Shown here one piece after another: positions 51,759 through 59,617 of a DNA stretch of 64,000 nt (within the stretch, counting starts at the first letter, position 1; every line of letters begins with the position of its first letter). The position numbers and the translations under genes are program-made. Source of the DNA: Bacillota bacterium (GTDB lineage: Bacteria > Bacillota > Clostridia > Oscillospirales > Acutalibacteraceae); the NCBI GenBank assembly GCA_023418995.1, contig JAEZYP010000044.1, positions 62,001-126,000 of the forward strand, in the 5' to 3' direction. The notes beneath the pieces are model-generated. The model was not told where the DNA came from and did no database searches. It saw only the letters and a list, made by a program, of their open reading frames with translations.

Positions 51759-52570
51759 AAGCAATATCAAAGCTTTATACTGCTTTTATCTTTATTTTTC
51801 TGTACGCTCCAATTGTCGTATTAATTATTTTTTCTTTTAATGATTCCACAACTATGAGTCGTTCGGTTTGGTCTGGTTTCTCCATGAAATGGTATATCAG
51901 ACTGTTTCAGGACGGAATGATTTTAGACGCGCTCCGCAACACCCTCGTTATCGCTCTGGTAGCAGCCATTGTCTCTACCGTTCTGGGAACCGCGGCAGCC
52001 ATCGGGATTAACGGTATGAATAAATGGATGAAGCATGTGGTAATGAACGTAACAAATCTTCCGATGGTAAACCCTGAAATTGTTACCGGTGTGTCTTTAA
52101 TGCTGTTGTTTGTTTTTGCGGCAAGAGGTCTTGGTAATCAGTCTCTCGGGATGGTTTCGCTGATTCTTGCGCATATCACGTTCTGCCTGCCCTATGTGAT
52201 TCTTTCGGTACTCCCGAAGCTGCGCCAGATGGATTCACATTTATATGAGGCCGCGCAGGACCTTGGCTGTAACCCGGTTAGTTCCTTTTTTAAGGTTGTT
52301 TTGCCCGAAATTATGCCCGGAATTGTTACCGGGATGGTTATGGCGTTTACGCTTTCTATCGATGATTTTGTAATCAGCTACTTTACCAGCGGAACAACAC
52401 AGACCCTGCCAATCTATATTTATTCCATGACCAGAAAAAGAATCAGCCCGGAAATCAACGCGTTGTCCACGCTTTTGTTTGCAATCATTATCGTGCTGCT
52501 CCTCTTTGTCAATGTCCGTCAGTCGAAGGACAAGGCTGCGGAAGAAAAATTATTACAGGAGGAGGTTTAG
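51755..52570 (+). CDS. potC: spermidine/putrescine ABC transporter permease PotC
   Basis: 271 aa, six membrane helices, starting KAISKLYTAFIFIFLYAPI. The coupling loop is EAAQDLGCNPVSSFFKVVLP. The block SFNDSTTMSRSVWSGFSMKW after the first helix is typical of PotC. It overlaps potB by four bases, is followed by potD after four bases, and forms the membrane channel together with PotB. Confidence 0.92.
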   Translation: MKAISKLYTAFIFIFLYAPIVVLIIFSFNDSTTMSRSVWSGFSMKWYIRLFQDGMILDALRNTLVIALVAAIVSTVLGTAAAIGINGMNKWMKHVVMNVTNLPMVNPEIVTGVSLMLLFVFAARGLGNQSLGMVSLILAHITFCLPYVILSVLPKLRQMDSHLYEAAQDLGCNPVSSFFKVVLPEIMPGIVTGMVMAFTLSIDDFVISYFTSGTTQTLPIYIYSMTRKRISPEINALSTLLFAIIIVLLLFVNVRQSKDKAAEEKLLQEEV

Positions 52571-52574
52571 TTCG

Positions 52575-53777
52575 TTGAAAAAAAGAATCGCGGCTATTCT
52601 GGCCGCAGCAATTCTGTGTTTTGGTACTTACCCGGCAGCTGCTTCCGCAAAGACGGAGGAAGACGCTCCCCCGGCAGCGAAAACCGGTGTGACAATCAAT
52701 GTATATAACTGGGGCGAGTATATTTCCAACGGAGTGGATGACACAATTAATGTTAATAAGGAATTTACGGAAAAAACCGGAATCGCGGTCAACTATACCA
52801 CCTTTGACAGCAACGAATCGCTGTACTCTAAGCTGGCAAGCGGCGGAGCTAGTTATGATATCATTATCCCATCCGATTACATGGTATCCAAGCTTAAGGA
52901 TGAAGGGTTAATTCAAAAGATTGATTTTTCGAATGTTCCGAATTTTAAATATATTGACAAGCAGTTCCGAAACCCGGAATATGACAAGACGAATGAGTTC
53001 TCAATCCCTTACACATGGGGCGTAGTGGGAATCTTTTATAATAAGGAGTATGTAAAGGAGCCCGTCGACAGCTATAAAATTCTATGGGATAAAAAATATT
53101 CAGGTAAAATTCTAATGTTTGATAATCCCCGTGATTCGTTTGGCATTGCTCAGAAGCTACTGGGCTATTCCTTCAACAGCACAAAAGCTAACGAATGGGA
53201 GGAAGCCGCAAAGCTGCTAAAAAAACAGAAGCCGCTGGTGCAGGCTTATGTTATGGACCAGATTTTTGATAAAATGTCCAGCGGTGAAGCATGGCTGGCT
53301 CCCTATTATGCAGGTGACGCAGCAACATTGGTTGAAGATAACCCGAATATCGGTTTTGCTATTCCAACGAAGGAAGGAACAAATTTCTTTGTGGATGCAA
53401 TGTGTATTCCTACAAGCGCACAGCATAAAAAGGAAGCCGAAGCTTATATCAATTTTTTGTGTATTCCTGAAATAGCGGCGGCAAATATGGATTATATCGG
53501 ATATTCCACGCCTGAAACCGAGGCGAAGAAGCTTTTGCCGGAGGAAACGGTAAATAATCCGATTTTTTATCCAGACCAGAGTATTATGGATCAATCTGAG
53601 ACGTTTATCAATTTGCCGGATGATACGAATATGCTGCTTGATACGCTCTGGGCCGAAGTGAAAATGGGCGGTCCGGGTCAGACCTATACCCTTGTCGCTA
53701 TTTTAGTTGGGTTTCTTTTCGTTTATATTGTAATTGTTGTTTATAAAAAATTGAAAACAAAGCGAGAATTGCAATAG
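52575..53777 (+). CDS. potD: polyamine-binding protein PotD with C-terminal membrane anchor, TTG start
   Basis: 400 aa. A signal peptide (KKRIAAILAAAILCFGTYP) has no proper lipobox. The solute-binding domain starts VTINVYNWGEYISNG and keeps the family blocks YTTFDSNESLYSKL, DIIIPSDYMV, YTWGVVGIFYN and DNPRDSFGIA. The last 30 residues are a membrane helix followed by lysines (LVAILVGFLFVYIVIVV then KKLKTK). This suggests membrane anchoring at the C-terminus instead of lipidation. TTG at 52575 follows AGGAGGAGG. Binds spermidine or putrescine outside the membrane and delivers it to PotBC. Confidence 0.9.
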   Translation: MKKRIAAILAAAILCFGTYPAAASAKTEEDAPPAAKTGVTINVYNWGEYISNGVDDTINVNKEFTEKTGIAVNYTTFDSNESLYSKLASGGASYDIIIPSDYMVSKLKDEGLIQKIDFSNVPNFKYIDKQFRNPEYDKTNEFSIPYTWGVVGIFYNKEYVKEPVDSYKILWDKKYSGKILMFDNPRDSFGIAQKLLGYSFNSTKANEWEEAAKLLKKQKPLVQAYVMDQIFDKMSSGEAWLAPYYAGDAATLVEDNPNIGFAIPTKEGTNFFVDAMCIPTSAQHKKEAEAYINFLCIPEIAAANMDYIGYSTPETEAKKLLPEETVNNPIFYPDQSIMDQSETFINLPDDTNMLLDTLWAEVKMGGPGQTYTLVAILVGFLFVYIVIVVYKKLKTKRELQ

Positions 53778-53804
53778 AATATCGTTTATCAATCATGAAA
53801 AAGC

Positions 53805-53848
53805 AAATAGCAGGAAATACTTTATGTATTGCCTGCTATTTTTATTTT
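53805..53848 (+). terminator. terminator of the potABCD operon
   Basis: AAATAGCAGG (53805-53814) and CCTGCTATTT (53832-53841), perfect 10-bp arms, with inner AATAC/GTATT pairing, followed by TTATTTT. Confidence 0.85.
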
Positions 53849-54004
53849 CATCCTTTTTCCTCTGATTGTAATTATCTCAAATTCTCGCCTAAGAATGCGG
53901 AAGAGGGAACAAAATTGTAATTTAATTCCTGTATAAAGCATAATTGACATAATATTTTCACCATCTGGTGGCAGATTAATAGAGCAATGCAAGGAGGTGA
54001 AAAT

Positions 54005-55231
54005 TTGAAAAAGGCAATTAAATTTGTTTCTGCTATGTCATTTGCTTTCTTTCTTTTTCTAATTGCCAGCGTTGGAGTTGCAAACTATTTTACCCCGGAT
54101 TCTTTTCAGGTGGCTGCCGGGGAAAAACTTGTATGGAACATGAGCGCCATATCGGCTGTTACCGATGAATATAATAGATCGGCTAAACAGACGAATTCAA
54201 ATAAAAGTTACACGGCAAAGCTGATGTTATACAACGTATTACCAATCAAAACGGTAAATGTAGATGTTATTAATGAAACCATGCTGATTCCTTGTGGAAC
54301 ACCCTTTGGAATTAAAATGTTTACCAATGGTGTTGTAATTGTAGGTGTCGCGGATATTCAGACAAAATCAGGAATGGTAAATCCGGCATCTGTTTCAGGG
54401 TTGAAAACAGGGGATGTTATTACAGCGATTGATGGAAAAAAAATCAATACAAATGCAGAAATTGGCGATATTATTGAAAAAAGTAGCGGTCATATTCTAA
54501 AGCTTACCGTAAAAAGAGATAAAGAGTTTTTTACGGCCGATTTGCAGCCGGTTAAATCTGAAACGGATCTTACCTATAAAGCTGGTCTTTGGGTAAGAGA
54601 CAGTACCGCGGGAATCGGAACCCTCACCTTTTATGATCCGAGTACAAGCTGCTTCGGGGGATTGGGGCATGGTGTATGCGATACAGATACCAATGAGCTT
54701 ATGCCAATGTTAAATGGTGAAATTGTACCGGTTACCATAAACGGAATTATGAAAGGTGAAAAGGGATACCCAGGTGAGCTGAGAGGGTATTTCTCAACCG
54801 ATACAGCAATGGGTACCTTAAACAAAAATGTATCGGAGGGTGTATATGGTACTATGAAAAGCGTTCCCAAAGGAAAAGCGATGGAGGTAGCCATGAAGCA
54901 GGAAGTTAAACCTGGCGCCGCTAAGATAATTACAACCATCGATGAAAAGGGACCACAGTATTTTGATGTTCAAATTGAGAAAATAGACTACCGTGAAAAT
55001 ATGGATAGCAAGAATTTGATCATCCATATTACGGATGCAAAACTACTTGACGAAACCGGCGGCATTATACAGGGTATGAGCGGCAGTCCGGTTATCCAAA
55101 ACGGAAAAATAATTGGTGCTGTGACCCATGTTTTTGTCAATGATCCGACCAGAGGTTATGGTATTTTTGCGGAAAATATGCTCGATGCCAGTCGTAATGC
55201 TTTACCACCCGATCAGTCCAAGGCATCTTAA
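54005..55231 (+). CDS. spoIVB: SpoIVB sporulation serine peptidase, TTG start
   Basis: 408 aa. Secreted from the forespore, SpoIVB cuts SpoIVFA to start sigma-K activation in the mother cell. An N-terminal membrane helix (about 8-28), a PDZ domain (about 105-185, with LKTGDVITAIDGKKI) and an S55 peptidase domain follow in order. Catalytic residues appear as His about 222 in GGLGHGVCD and Ser 361 in QGMSGSPVIQNG. TTG at 54005 lies four to eight bases after AAGGAGGTGA; an ATG at 53987 is upstream of that site. spo0A follows, the classic Firmicute order. Confidence 0.93.
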   Translation: MKKAIKFVSAMSFAFFLFLIASVGVANYFTPDSFQVAAGEKLVWNMSAISAVTDEYNRSAKQTNSNKSYTAKLMLYNVLPIKTVNVDVINETMLIPCGTPFGIKMFTNGVVIVGVADIQTKSGMVNPASVSGLKTGDVITAIDGKKINTNAEIGDIIEKSSGHILKLTVKRDKEFFTADLQPVKSETDLTYKAGLWVRDSTAGIGTLTFYDPSTSCFGGLGHGVCDTDTNELMPMLNGEIVPVTINGIMKGEKGYPGELRGYFSTDTAMGTLNKNVSEGVYGTMKSVPKGKAMEVAMKQEVKPGAAKIITTIDEKGPQYFDVQIEKIDYRENMDSKNLIIHITDAKLLDETGGIIQGMSGSPVIQNGKIIGAVTHVFVNDPTRGYGIFAENMLDASRNALPPDQSKAS

Positions 55232-55298
55232 AGTATCTTAGAAAACTTTTCAGAATTTATATTTCCCCCAAATTGCAAAAAAATATCTTAATATACTA

Positions 55299-55327
55299 TT
55301 GCCATTTTTTCCAATATATGGTAATAT
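55299..55327 (+). promoter_or_regulatory. promoter of spo0A
   Basis: TTGCCA (55299-55304), 17-bp spacer, TAATAT (55322-55327), 33 bases before the ATG. A sigma-H promoter, known for spo0A in Bacillus, was not evident. Confidence 0.55.
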
Positions 55328-55360
55328 AACGTTAAATTAATTCAAATAGGGGGACTAAAT

Positions 55361-56146
55361 ATGGAAAAGCGTATAAAATTAATGATTGCAAACGATAGTG
55401 TCGAATTCAATCATGATTATGGTCGATTCTTCGAAGAATCCGGTATGGAAACGATCTACACGCAAAAAGACGGCATGAAATTGCTTGAAAAAATTGAAAT
55501 GGTCCATCCCGACGTTGTTATAGCAGATTTATTTATGCCAAGATTGGATGGAATAGGGGTTATGAAGGCGACGCAGACAAAAATGTCTGGAACAAAACCG
55601 TTGTTTGTCATTATTTCAAACTTTACCAGTCCAACCTTAGAAAGAGAAGTCATGATTTCCGGCGCGTCCTACTTTGCAATCAGTCCTTTTAATGCGGCGG
55701 ATCTGTGTGATCGAATTATGCAGCTTTGCTCTATGTCCGGTATTACCTCTAAGAGCCCGGCAAAGTCTCAAAATACGAGTGCCACGGAACCGTCGCTTGA
55801 AATACAGGTTACGGAGATTCTCCATCAAATTGGCGTACCGGCTCATATCAAAGGTTACCATTATTTGCGCGATTCCATAATTATGGCCATAGAAACTCCC
55901 GATATCATCAATGCGGTAACAAAACGGCTTTATCCCAGTGTCGCGAAAAGGTATGAAACTACCGCTTCAAGAGTTGAGCGGGCAATTCGTCACGCGATTG
56001 AAGTTGCGTGGGATCGAGGAGATGTCGATATTCTAAACTCCTATTTTGGGTATACCATTCATAATACCCGCGGCAAGCCTACCAACAGTGAGTTTATTGC
56101 TATGATCAGCGACAGGCTTAGATTGAGAATGAAAACAGCAAGTTAA
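55361..56146 (+). CDS. spo0A: sporulation master regulator Spo0A with divergent receiver domain
   Basis: 261 aa. The C-terminal effector domain (about 148-261) is canonical, with GVPAHIKGYHYLRDSI and TTASRVERAIRHAIEVAW for DNA recognition of 0A boxes. The receiver (1-120) keeps the phosphorylated Asp56 (VIADLFMPRLDG) but departs elsewhere. The acidic pocket ADDN is ANDS (N11, D12, S13), the switch Thr is Ser86, and the invariant Lys of YFILKPFD is Ser108 (YFAISPFN). Loss of that lysine usually alters phosphorylation signalling. ATG at 55361 follows AGGGGG. It is the only Spo0A in this window. Confidence 0.93.
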   Translation: MEKRIKLMIANDSVEFNHDYGRFFEESGMETIYTQKDGMKLLEKIEMVHPDVVIADLFMPRLDGIGVMKATQTKMSGTKPLFVIISNFTSPTLEREVMISGASYFAISPFNAADLCDRIMQLCSMSGITSKSPAKSQNTSATEPSLEIQVTEILHQIGVPAHIKGYHYLRDSIIMAIETPDIINAVTKRLYPSVAKRYETTASRVERAIRHAIEVAWDRGDVDILNSYFGYTIHNTRGKPTNSEFIAMISDRLRLRMKTAS

Positions 56147-56147
56147 A

Positions 56148-56172
56148 AGAGCCTGATTAATCATCAGGCTCT
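56148..56172 (-). terminator. terminator of the small minus-strand gene (and end of spo0A)
   Basis: AGAGCCTGAT (56148-56157) and ATCAGGCTCT (56163-56172), perfect 10-bp arms. The T run (TTTT) occurs only on the minus strand, so it best serves the small gene at 56157-56270, whose stop codon lies inside the hairpin. Confidence 0.7.
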
Positions 56173-56270
56173 CCGGAAATTAAATACGGCAGTATTTCTT
56201 CCAGGGTCTTGCCGGTTTGCGATATCATCTTACCGTTTTCTTCTTCCATGTTCGGGGCTTGATCAAGCAT
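56157..56270 (-). CDS. small protein of 37 aa, unknown
   Basis: A short reading frame starting ATG at 56270 with AGGAG nine bases upstream and ending inside a terminator at 56157. The product is acidic: MLDQAPNMEEENGKM, then a helix-forming segment KTLEEILPYLISG and a Glu-Pro-Asp-Asp end. It has no signal peptide or membrane helix. Ribosome site, start, stop and strand-specific terminator are all in the right order, which supports a real gene. I recognise no family. It is convergent with spo0A, so the two transcripts would overlap at their 3' ends. Confidence 0.55.
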   Translation of the reverse strand: MLDQAPNMEEENGKMISQTGKTLEEILPYLISGEPDD

Positions 56271-56281
56271 ATTCTTCACTC

Positions 56282-56404
56282 CTATATCTTGTTACGAATA
56301 TAGTCAATTAACTCCAAAACCAACCAGTCTTTGCAGTCTATTTTCCGTGTTACCGCGTTGTCCTCCTCGTCAGGCGCCAGCCTGACATCGTCGTCCGACT
56401 TACA
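56282..56404 (-). pseudogene. open acidic reading frame without a start codon, possible remnant
   Basis: Forty codons are open on the minus strand between a TGA (56405-56407) and a TAG that sits in the ribosome site of the small gene at 56270. The peptide looks coding: SDDDVRLAPDEEDNAV, then KIDCKDWLVLELIDYI. But there is no ATG, GTG or TTG before its middle. A hairpin (56369-56386, GTCAGGC/GCCTGAC) lies inside. It could be the tail of a decayed gene or a peptide begun on an unusual codon. Confidence 0.3.
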
Positions 56405-56635
56405 TCACGAAAAATATACGCACAAATACTTAGACGTTTTTAAAGTTAATCGACTATAGTTTGCATCCTTAACACAGTTTCATTCATCATAGTTACAATT
56501 TATCATAAATACAGCCTGCATCATTTTTGATGCAGGCTGTATTGTTGTCATCCGAAAACTCCCGGCTATGCCGGGAGTTCGAAAAAAGCTTTGGAGGCGT
56601 AAGACAGCTCCAGCCCTTGAGAAGGCTCCTCTGAG
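56405..56635. other. intergenic region with two strong hairpins
   Basis: Contains AATACAGCCTGCATCA (56508-56523) with a perfect 16-bp partner at 56528-56543 (loop TTTT). It also contains AACTCCCGGC (56557-56566) with GCCGGGAGTT (56570-56579), loop TAT. Both lie downstream of the amidohydrolase gene on the minus strand; the second has TTTT after it on that strand and is probably its terminator. The stretch 56581-56635 shows short GGAGC/GCTCC repeats but no gene. No RNA gene is recognised. Confidence 0.6.
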
Positions 56636-57430
56636 CTACAGCTCGAGCCTTAAGAGATTTACCGCATTCTTATAATAGATGAGATCCTTGTTCTGGCTGC
56701 TGACCCGGGTTCGCTCAATGTATTCCGTTCCGTCGCAGGAACGGCTCCACGGGCAGTCGCTTGCAAATAAAATCCGTTCCGCTCCGTGCTTGTTTACAAT
56801 GCGCTCAAACTGTTCAATCGGGCAGAGCATGGAACACATGGCGGTATCGAAATAAATGTTTTTTCCCGCCAGAATTTCCTCGGCTTCCGAGAACATCATC
56901 ATGCCGCCTAAATGAGCGGCTATAATTTTCATGTGTGGAAATTGATCGGCAATTGTTGCGATTGCGCGGGGAGAAGCGTGAACCAAATTCGGAGAAACCG
57001 GGTCTCGACCGGTATGAAAGGTAACCGGAAGGCCAAGCTCCGAAATTACGTCGTAAATCGGGTACATTTTCTTATCGTCCACCAAAAAATCCTGATAATC
57101 AGGGTGAAGCTTGACGCCATACAATCCAAGAGATTTAATTCTTTCCAGCTCCGCAATAGCGTCCGGCGCATCAGGGTGCACGGAGCCGAAACTAAGAATA
57201 CTCGGGCTTTGAATTGAAGCGGCCCAGTTGTTAATGGTGGCTTGCTGCTTTGGCTTTGTAGCTATGTTCAGTGCGGCGCATATGTCAACACCCCATTCAT
57301 GAAGCTTTTTGCTGGTTCCGTCTACTGTTCCGTCGGTATAATATTGGGTTTTGCAAACGCGCGCCAAATTATTCAACGCTCTTTCAGCGATTCTATCTGA
57401 AAACATATGAACATGCATATCAATCAGCAT
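56636..57430 (-). CDS. amidohydrolase-2 family metal-dependent hydrolase
   Basis: 264 aa TIM-barrel. The N-terminal metal motif is LIDMHVHMFSD. VKLHPDYQDF, VTFHTGRDP, IIAAHLGGMM and the final ILFASDCPWSR supply the other His and Asp ligands of the amidohydrolase_2 (decarboxylase/hydrolase) family. The substrate is unknown. ATG at 57430 follows GGAGG. The start lies about 35 bases beyond the rpsR terminator, so it depends on readthrough or its own promoter. Confidence 0.85.
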   Translation of the reverse strand: MLIDMHVHMFSDRIAERALNNLARVCKTQYYTDGTVDGTSKKLHEWGVDICAALNIATKPKQQATINNWAASIQSPSILSFGSVHPDAPDAIAELERIKSLGLYGVKLHPDYQDFLVDDKKMYPIYDVISELGLPVTFHTGRDPVSPNLVHASPRAIATIADQFPHMKIIAAHLGGMMMFSEAEEILAGKNIYFDTAMCSMLCPIEQFERIVNKHGAERILFASDCPWSRSCDGTEYIERTRVSSQNKDLIYYKNAVNLLRLEL

Positions 57431-57456
57431 ATGAGGGCCTCCAGGATAATTAAGAT

Positions 57457-57483
57457 ACAAAAAAGCGAGCGCACAGCGCTCGC
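57457..57483 (-). terminator. terminator of the rpsF-ssb-rpsR operon
   Basis: GCGAGCGC (57465-57472) and GCGCTCGC (57476-57483), loop ACA. On the minus strand it is followed by TTTTTTG. Confidence 0.85.
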
Positions 57484-57519
57484 CTTGTTGTTGTTAAGTT
57501 GCAAAACGGGAAAAATTAA

Positions 57520-57789
57520 TTAATCGCTGCTGAACGGAAGCAGTGCAAGATGACGTGCGCGCTTAATGGCGATTGTCAGCTCACGCTGATGATGTGCACA
57601 GGTACCGGTAACTCTGCGGGGCAGAATCTTTGCTCTTTCAGAGATAAACCGGCGAAGCTTGGCAACATCCTTATAATCAATTGTGACGACCTTATCAACG
57701 CAAAAGCTGCAAACCTTTTTACGGGACTTGCGTCCGCCTGGACGGCGGTCACGGTCTTGTCTATCGTTTCTGTCATTTCTATCGGCCAT
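57520..57789 (-). CDS. rpsR: 30S ribosomal protein S18
   Basis: 89 aa, basic. A charged N-terminal tail (ADRNDRNDRQDRDRRPGGR) precedes the core KVCSFCVDKVVTIDYKD, and the end RHLALLPFSSD is typical. The CSFC pair belongs to the zinc-binding (C+) form of S18. ATG at 57789 follows AGGAGG. Third gene of the S6 operon; S18 pairs with S6 in the small subunit. Confidence 0.96.
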   Translation of the reverse strand: MADRNDRNDRQDRDRRPGGRKSRKKVCSFCVDKVVTIDYKDVAKLRRFISERAKILPRRVTGTCAHHQRELTIAIKRARHLALLPFSSD

Positions 57790-57833
57790 GGCAGTAAAGC
57801 CTCCTTTTCTCATCAAATTCAAAATTTGGAATA

Positions 57834-58286
57834 TTAGAACGGCAAATCGTCGTCCGAAGGAATTTCTTCAAAATCACCTGTATCGCCGCTGGAATAAGCG
57901 GGAGCAGGCTGCTCGGCTGCGTTTTCTGTTCTAGCATGAAAACTGCCCGGTGCCGCAACGCTGTCGCGTTTTGACTCAGCAAAATGTACATTGTCCGCAA
58001 CAATTTCAAATGCCTTGCGCTTGTTTCCGTCTTTGTCCGTGTAATTGCGTGTCTGGATGGAACCCTGAACCGCAACCAGTTGGCCTTTACGGAAGTATTT
58101 GCATACAAAATCAGCGGTATTGCGCCATGCGACGATATCAATAAAGTCCGCCTGACGGTCTGCTCCGGATTTTACATAAGAACGGTCAACGGCAATGGTA
58201 AAACTCGTTACGGAAATGTCGTTTGTTGTGTGTCTTAATTCAGGGTCGGCCACAAGCCTACCCATTAAAACTGCGACATTGAGCAT
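57834..58286 (-). CDS. ssb: single-stranded DNA-binding protein
   Basis: 150 aa. The N-terminal OB fold begins LNVAVLMGRLVADPELRHT and contains SFTIAVDRSYV and FIDIVAWRNTADFV. A flexible acidic linker leads to the conserved tip DDDLPF that binds partner proteins. It lies between rpsF and rpsR, the standard Firmicute arrangement, with SSB needed for replication and repair. Confidence 0.97.
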   Translation of the reverse strand: MLNVAVLMGRLVADPELRHTTNDISVTSFTIAVDRSYVKSGADRQADFIDIVAWRNTADFVCKYFRKGQLVAVQGSIQTRNYTDKDGNKRKAFEIVADNVHFAESKRDSVAAPGSFHARTENAAEQPAPAYSSGDTGDFEEIPSDDDLPF

Positions 58287-58291
58287 TCAAA

Positions 58292-58600
58292 TCACGCTTC
58301 CTTCTTAATTTCTTTCTTAATGATGAGAGAACGAAGGACACCATCAGTAATCTTGTAAATTCGGTCGAGTTCTGCTGTAAACTCAGGGGAGCTGGTGAAA
58401 TTGATTAAAGTATAATAGCCATCTTCCTGCTTTTTGATCGGATAGGCAAGTCTGCGCTTACCCCAATCATCAACACTGTCGATAGTACCGTTGGCTTCAA
58501 TCAAATTCTTAAACTTCTGAACCATTGCTGTGATTCCGTCGTCACCCAGTGTAGAAGAGAGGATAAAAACGGTCTCATAGGAATTCTTTACATCTGACAT
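58292..58600 (-). CDS. rpsF: 30S ribosomal protein S6
   Basis: 102 aa. It starts SDVKNSYETVFILSSTLG and contains VDDWGKRRLAYPIKKQEDG. ATG at 58600 has AAGGAGG eight bases upstream. First gene of the rpsF-ssb-rpsR operon, with a promoter about 85 bases upstream and a leader that can fold. Confidence 0.96.
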   Translation of the reverse strand: MSDVKNSYETVFILSSTLGDDGITAMVQKFKNLIEANGTIDSVDDWGKRRLAYPIKKQEDGYYTLINFTSSPEFTAELDRIYKITDGVLRSLIIKKEIKKEA

Positions 58601-58614
58601 TATTTGCACCTCCT

Positions 58615-58675
58615 TTTGGACTTTAGGCCCCGAAATAGATTCGGAGCAAGGATATAAAGCCGAAATTTCAGCTTA
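58615..58675 (-). promoter_or_regulatory. probable S6:S18 autoregulatory leader
   Basis: On the minus strand the leader can form CCGAA/TTCGG as an inner hairpin (within CTCCGAATCTATTTCGGGG), enclosed by GGCTTTA pairing with TAAAGTCC. A CCG element next to a stem is the feature bound by the S6:S18 pair in the leader motif known before rpsF in many bacteria. The match is by eye. Confidence 0.45.
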
Positions 58676-58683
58676 ACAGAATA

Positions 58684-58712
58684 ATTATATCAGCAAGACG
58701 GTGTGAAGTCAA
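58684..58712 (-). promoter_or_regulatory. promoter of rpsF-ssb-rpsR
   Basis: Read on the minus strand, TTGACT (58707-58712), 17-bp spacer, TATAAT (58684-58689). Confidence 0.88.
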
Positions 58713-58720
58713 GCACCAAA

Positions 58721-59599
58721 TTACAAGGTTTTGCCAAGCTCTTTCAGGTAAGCAAGGAAGTCTGCGCCAAGCTCCGGGTGGTTCAACGCCACTTCTACCT
58801 GAGCCTGTAAAATGCCGAGCTTGTTGCCCATGTCGTAGCGTTTGCCCGTATACTCAACCGCGATCATGCCGGCGCTGCGCGCCAGAGTCCGCATCGCGTC
58901 GGTTAATTGGATTTCTCCGCCCGCTCCGGGGTCTGTTTTATCCAGAATATCGAAGATGTCCGGCGTAAGGATGCAGCGCCCCAGTATCGAATAGAGCGAC
59001 AGAATCTTATCCGGAGAAGGTTTCTCAATCATATCGGTACAATTAAAGTAATTGTCGTGGATATTTTCCACTTTCAGCGAACTGTATTTTGTAATTGCCT
59101 CGGGGGAGACTTTTTTGACGCCCAACACCCCACGCCCGAATTCTTCATAGGCTTTGATCAATTGCCCGCAGGCCGGGTCCTCACCGATGATTACGTCATC
59201 GCCGTATAAAACCGCAAACGGCTCGTTGCCCACAAAGGAACGCGCGCAATTAACCGCGTGCCCAAGACCGCGTGTTTCTTTCTGACGAACAAAATAAATA
59301 TTTGCGAGGTGTGAGATATCTACAATTTCGCTCAGGATACCTTCTTTGTCCGACCCGCCGCTGGTCAGCTTGGCTTCCAGCTCAGGGACGCGGTCAAAAT
59401 GATCTTCAATCAGGCCCTTTCCGCGATTGGTGATAATCAAAATATCTGTGATGCCGGAATGAACCGCCTCTTCGACAATATATTGAATTGCCGGTTTATC
59501 CACGATTGGCAGCATTTCCTTCGGCATCGATTTTGTGGCGGGCAGTACTCTTGTGCCTAAACCCGCGGCAGGAATCACAGCTTTTGTAACTCTCTTCAT
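58721..59599 (-). CDS. galU: UTP-glucose-1-phosphate uridylyltransferase
   Basis: 292 aa. Makes UDP-glucose for envelope glycans. The nucleotide-binding loop AAGLGTRVLPATKSMPKEML, with VDKPAIQYIVEEA and the FAVLYGDDVI metal motif, is standard; the C-terminal EYTGKRYDMGNKLG closes the active site. ATG at 59599 follows GGAG. It lies 18 bases after the RING/DUF2628 gene on the same strand with no promoter between, so they are co-transcribed. UDP-glucose would feed the glycosyltransferases seen elsewhere in the window. Confidence 0.95.
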   Translation of the reverse strand: MKRVTKAVIPAAGLGTRVLPATKSMPKEMLPIVDKPAIQYIVEEAVHSGITDILIITNRGKGLIEDHFDRVPELEAKLTSGGSDKEGILSEIVDISHLANIYFVRQKETRGLGHAVNCARSFVGNEPFAVLYGDDVIIGEDPACGQLIKAYEEFGRGVLGVKKVSPEAITKYSSLKVENIHDNYFNCTDMIEKPSPDKILSLYSILGRCILTPDIFDILDKTDPGAGGEIQLTDAMRTLARSAGMIAVEYTGKRYDMGNKLGILQAQVEVALNHPELGADFLAYLKELGKTL

Positions 59600-59617
59600 T
59601 TTTACAACTCCAGTTAG

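Noticed and set aside
53931..53960. Sigma-G-like CATAATA with TGTATA before spoIVB
   Set aside because: The spacing between the two boxes is only 12 bp, too short for sigma-G.
55399..55405. TGTCGAA, the core of a Spo0A box, inside the spo0A coding region
   Set aside because: It lies about 40 bases inside the gene and is a 7-mer expected by chance; no second box or promoter is near.
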